From Variovorax sp. CF079 (lineage in GTDB: Bacteria; Pseudomonadota; Gammaproteobacteria; Burkholderiales; Burkholderiaceae_C): 64,000 nt of DNA. Shown here one piece after another: positions 61,942-64,000 of the stretch (its first letter is position 1; every line of letters starts with the position of its first letter). The stretch is taken from assembly GCF_900101545.1 (NCBI RefSeq), contig NZ_FMZU01000005.1:248001-312000 (forward strand). The letters are read 5' to 3'. The notes under the pieces are model-generated. The model did not search any database. It was not told the origin of the DNA and was given only the letters and a program-made list of their open reading frames with translations. Position numbers and translations under genes: made by a program.

Positions 61942-62904
61942 TCAGTAGCCGCGTTCGAGGTCGACCAAGTGGGAAGGACGCTCGCCTTTTTTCAGCAGCG
62001 CGAGGTTGGCAAGGGTCTGCTGCGCGATCACCAGGCGGTCGGTGCGCGTCGCGATGTGCGGCGTGATCAGGATGCGCGGATCGCCCCAGAAGGGATGGTC
62101 CGGCAGCAGCGGCTCCTGCGAGAAGGCATCGAGTGTCGCGGCCGCGAGCTGGCCGCTTTCGAGCGCAGCCAGCAGGTCGGCTTCGACCAGGTGATCGCCG
62201 CGGCCGACGTTGATCAGGTGCGCGCCGCGCGGCAGTTTCGCGAACAGCGCGGCATCGAGAAAGCCCTGCGTCTGCGGCGTCAAGGGCAGCAGGCACACCA
62301 GCGTGTCGCAGCCCGACAGGAACGCGTCGAGCTGTCCGGCGCCGTGGAAGGCGACGACGCCCGGCGGCAACGCTTCCTTGGCGCTGCGGCTCCAGCCGCG
62401 GACCTGGTAGCCGATGCCCGCGAGCGCCTCGGCGCAGGCCATGCCCAGCGTGCCGAGGCCGGCGATGCCGACGCGATGGCGGCGCGGCGAGACCACGTCC
62501 TGCTCCTCCCATCGGCCGGCCGCAGAGCTCGCAACGTAGGCGTTCATGCCGCGATGGTGCTGCACCACCGCCCAGCTCACATAGGCTTTCATGCCGGCGG
62601 CCATGCCGGTGTCGACGATGCGGCACAAGGGGCGCTCGCGTGGCAGCTGCGGGTCGGCCACGATGTGGTCGATGCCCGCGGCCAGCGACTGCACGAGCTT
62701 CAGCTTCGGCAGCCGCGCCAGCTGACCGTGCGGCGGGTACCAGCAGACCGCCGCCTCGATGTCTTCCAGCGGCCCGAGCTCGGCGCCGAGCCGCAGGTCG
62801 ATGCCGGGGCAGGCCTCGCGGAAAGCGGGTGCGAGGTACTGCATGTCCAGCACCTCGCTGAGCAGCGCCACGCAGGGTGTCGTGCTGTCGCCGTTGCGCT
62901 GCAT
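61942..62904 (-). CDS. D-2-hydroxyacid dehydrogenase (GhrA-like)
   Basis: A 320-residue NAD(P)-dependent reductase of the glyoxylate/hydroxypyruvate reductase A group. Cofactor loop GIAGLGTLGMACAEAL near 145-160, Arg in NVGRGDHLVEADLL, Glu in DAFSQEPLLPDHPFW and His in ITPHIATRT form the catalytic set. It reduces a 2-oxo acid, perhaps the keto acid produced by the adjacent transaminase. Its ATG overlaps the ABC gene stop by 1 bp, and the aminotransferase start follows its stop at once, so the genes are one transcript. Confidence 0.88.
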   Translation of the reverse strand: MQRNGDSTTPCVALLSEVLDMQYLAPAFREACPGIDLRLGAELGPLEDIEAAVCWYPPHGQLARLPKLKLVQSLAAGIDHIVADPQLPRERPLCRIVDTGMAAGMKAYVSWAVVQHHRGMNAYVASSAAGRWEEQDVVSPRRHRVGIAGLGTLGMACAEALAGIGYQVRGWSRSAKEALPPGVVAFHGAGQLDAFLSGCDTLVCLLPLTPQTQGFLDAALFAKLPRGAHLINVGRGDHLVEADLLAALESGQLAAATLDAFSQEPLLPDHPFWGDPRILITPHIATRTDRLVIAQQTLANLALLKKGERPSHLVDLERGY

Positions 62905-64000
62905 CACGCGACCCGCGCCGCAGCTTCGTCGGGCGAAGCCAGCCGCGGCACCGCATCGATCAGCTTGCGCGTGTACGCATGCTGCGGGTCGTTCAGCACC
63001 GCATGCGTCTCGCCGTACTCCACCACCTCGCCGCGCTGCATCACCGCGATGTGGTCGCACATCTGGCCGGCGACGCGCAGGTCGTGGGTGATGAACACCA
63101 TCGCCAGCTGGAACTGCTCGCGCACCTGGGCGAAGAGTTCCAGCACCTGGGCCTGCACGGAGACGTCGAGCGCCGACACCGGCTCGTCGGCGACCAGCAG
63201 TTCGGGCTGCATCGCCAGCGCGCGCGCGATGCCGATGCGCTGGCGCTGGCCGCCGGAGAACTCGTGGGGGTAGCGTTGCGCCGCGTCGGCCCCGAGCCCG
63301 ACCAGTTTCAGCAGCTCCATCGCGCGCGCCATGGCCTCCGCCTTGGCTACGCCCTGGGCGATGGGACCGCCGGCGATCGCCGCACCGATGCGATGCCGCG
63401 GATTCAGCGACGCATACGGATCCTGGAACACCATCTGGATCTTGCCGCCGGCAGAGCGGCGGAAGTTCCCGTCCTGCGCCAGGTTGTGCCCCTTGAAGAG
63501 GATGCGGCCGCTGTCGAAGGGCGCCAGGCCGACCAGGCAGCGTCCCACGCTCGACTTGCCCGAGCCCGACTCGCCGACCAGGCCCAGCGTCTCGCCGCGG
63601 CGCAGCTCGAAGTTGATGTTCTTCGCGGCCTGCACCGAGCGGCCACGTTTGAACAGGCCCGCGCCGGACTTGTAGGTCTTGCACAGGTCCTGCACCTGCA
63701 GCAAGCGCAGCGCATCGTCGGTCGGCGTGGCGCGCTGCGCGTGGCCATGGGGAATGGCGGCGATCAGCTTGCGCGTGTAGGGATGCCGCGGCGCGCCGAG
63801 CACGCCGGCGGCGGCCCCGGACTCGACGATCTTGCCGGTCTGCATCACCACCACGTGATCGGCGATCTCCGAGACCACGCCGAAGTCGTGCGTGATGAAG
63901 AGCACGGCGGTGCCGCGGCGCTGCTGCAGTTCGCGCACCAGCTTGAGGATCTGCGCCTGCGTCGTCACGTCGAGCGCGGTGGTCGGCTCGTCCGCGATCA
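62904..64000 (-). CDS. Dual-domain oligopeptide-type ABC ATPase, 5' end outside window
   Basis: The 365 codons seen cover the end of one ATPase domain ([21 protein letters not shown]-loop, [20 protein letters not shown]) and a full second one: Walker [10 protein letters not shown], signature [11 protein letters not shown], Walker [12 protein letters not shown] and H-loop ITHDL. Each domain ends in the [16 protein letters not shown] oligopeptide-binding extension with RRP-type C-termini. Two fused Opp/Dpp ATPases are typical of GsiA/YejF-type importers of peptides, glutathione or opines. The frame is open past the right edge, so the permease and binding protein probably lie beyond. Confidence 0.92.
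   Translation of the reverse strand, partial: IADEPTTALDVTTQAQILKLVRELQQRRGTAVLFITHDFGVVSEIADHVVVMQTGKIVESGAAAGVLGAPRHPYTRKLIAAIPHGHAQRATPTDDALRLLQVQDLCKTYKSGAGLFKRGRSVQAAKNINFELRRGETLGLVGESGSGKSSVGRCLVGLAPFDSGRILFKGHNLAQDGNFRRSAGGKIQMVFQDPYASLNPRHRIGAAIAGGPIAQGVAKAEAMARAMELLKLVGLGADAAQRYPHEFSGGQRQRIGIARALAMQPELLVADEPVSALDVSVQAQVLELFAQVREQFQLAMVFITHDLRVAGQMCDHIAVMQRGEVVEYGETHAVLNDPQHAYTRKLIDAVPRLASPDEAAARVA

Noticed and set aside
60570..64000. Opine or polyamine ABC importer as a complete operon
   Set aside because: Only the ATPase is inside the window; permease and binding-protein genes cannot be verified, so substrate class is not called.

Overview
This 64 kb window is dense, high-GC bacterial DNA (mostly about 65-70% G+C by eye). 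It looks like the chromosome of a Burkholderiales member, most likely Comamonadaceae and Variovorax-like. The reasons are a boxCBA/boxR benzoyl-CoA epoxidation locus with an adjacent Liv-type ABC transporter, a Bug (TctC) periplasmic binding protein, TctDE/QseBC-type two-component genes, and ATGA-type gene overlaps. No rRNA, tRNA, CRISPR array or intact insertion sequence was seen. The assignment is inferred from gene content only.

Layout. 0-4.6 kb: a partial membrane protein, a TerC-like membrane protein with a universal stress protein, a two-component system, and the remnant of an ion-channel gene with an internal deletion. 4.9-9.1 kb: a secreted Gly/Ala-rich protein, an acetyltransferase, a GT1-type glycosyltransferase divergent from a MarR regulator with a clear palindromic operator at its start, and a phospholipase D/cardiolipin synthase-like enzyme. 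9.1-16.1 kb: a lipoprotein divergent from a PepSY membrane protein and a TonB-dependent receptor (probably iron uptake), an EamA exporter and a secreted hydrolase. 16.1-20.9 kb: a sugar-acid/tartrate-type catabolic operon (enolase-superfamily dehydratase, SDR, Bug protein, DapA-like aldolase) divergent from a LysR gene. 21-29.5 kb: a looser, somewhat lower-GC accessory stretch of small single-gene units (GrpB, DUF1090, CPA2 antiporter, alpha-carbonic anhydrase, GNAT, CYTH, PaiB, cysteine hydrolase, ASCH), with two copies of a short intergenic motif. 29.8-35.1 kb: a DUF4382 lipoprotein, hydrolase, GAF protein, a coupled DUF1326-DUF2182 pair and an EamA exporter.

35.1-50.4 kb is the aerobic benzoate module. 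boxR-boxC-boxB-boxA (plus a MaoC gene) read leftward. A DUF4863 gene, boxD, the benzoate-CoA ligase gene, an alpha/beta hydrolase and a complete LivKHMGF-type transporter read rightward. The two halves flank a promoter region with TGCA repeats expected of BoxR/BzdR operators. Benzoate would be imported, activated to benzoyl-CoA, epoxidised and ring-cleaved by BoxABC, and the semialdehyde oxidised by BoxD. The leftward operon carries two different hairpin repeat elements in its intergenic gaps.

50.4-53.2 kb is a rearrangement scar with a 5'-shortened Fic gene, a hydrolase and the C-terminal remnant of a GlxA-type AraC regulator. 53.2-64 kb is the most unusual region: an M20 deacylase, a phospholyase-type class III aminotransferase next to an APH-family kinase, two different acetylpolyamine amidohydrolase (HDAC-fold) genes, a second class III aminotransferase, a GntR regulator, an EamA transporter, a D-2-hydroxyacid dehydrogenase and an oligopeptide-type ABC ATPase cut by the window end. 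It reads as a catabolic or salvage system for N-acylated (poly)amines or hydroxylated amino acids such as acetylated hydroxylysine. That substrate assignment is inference.
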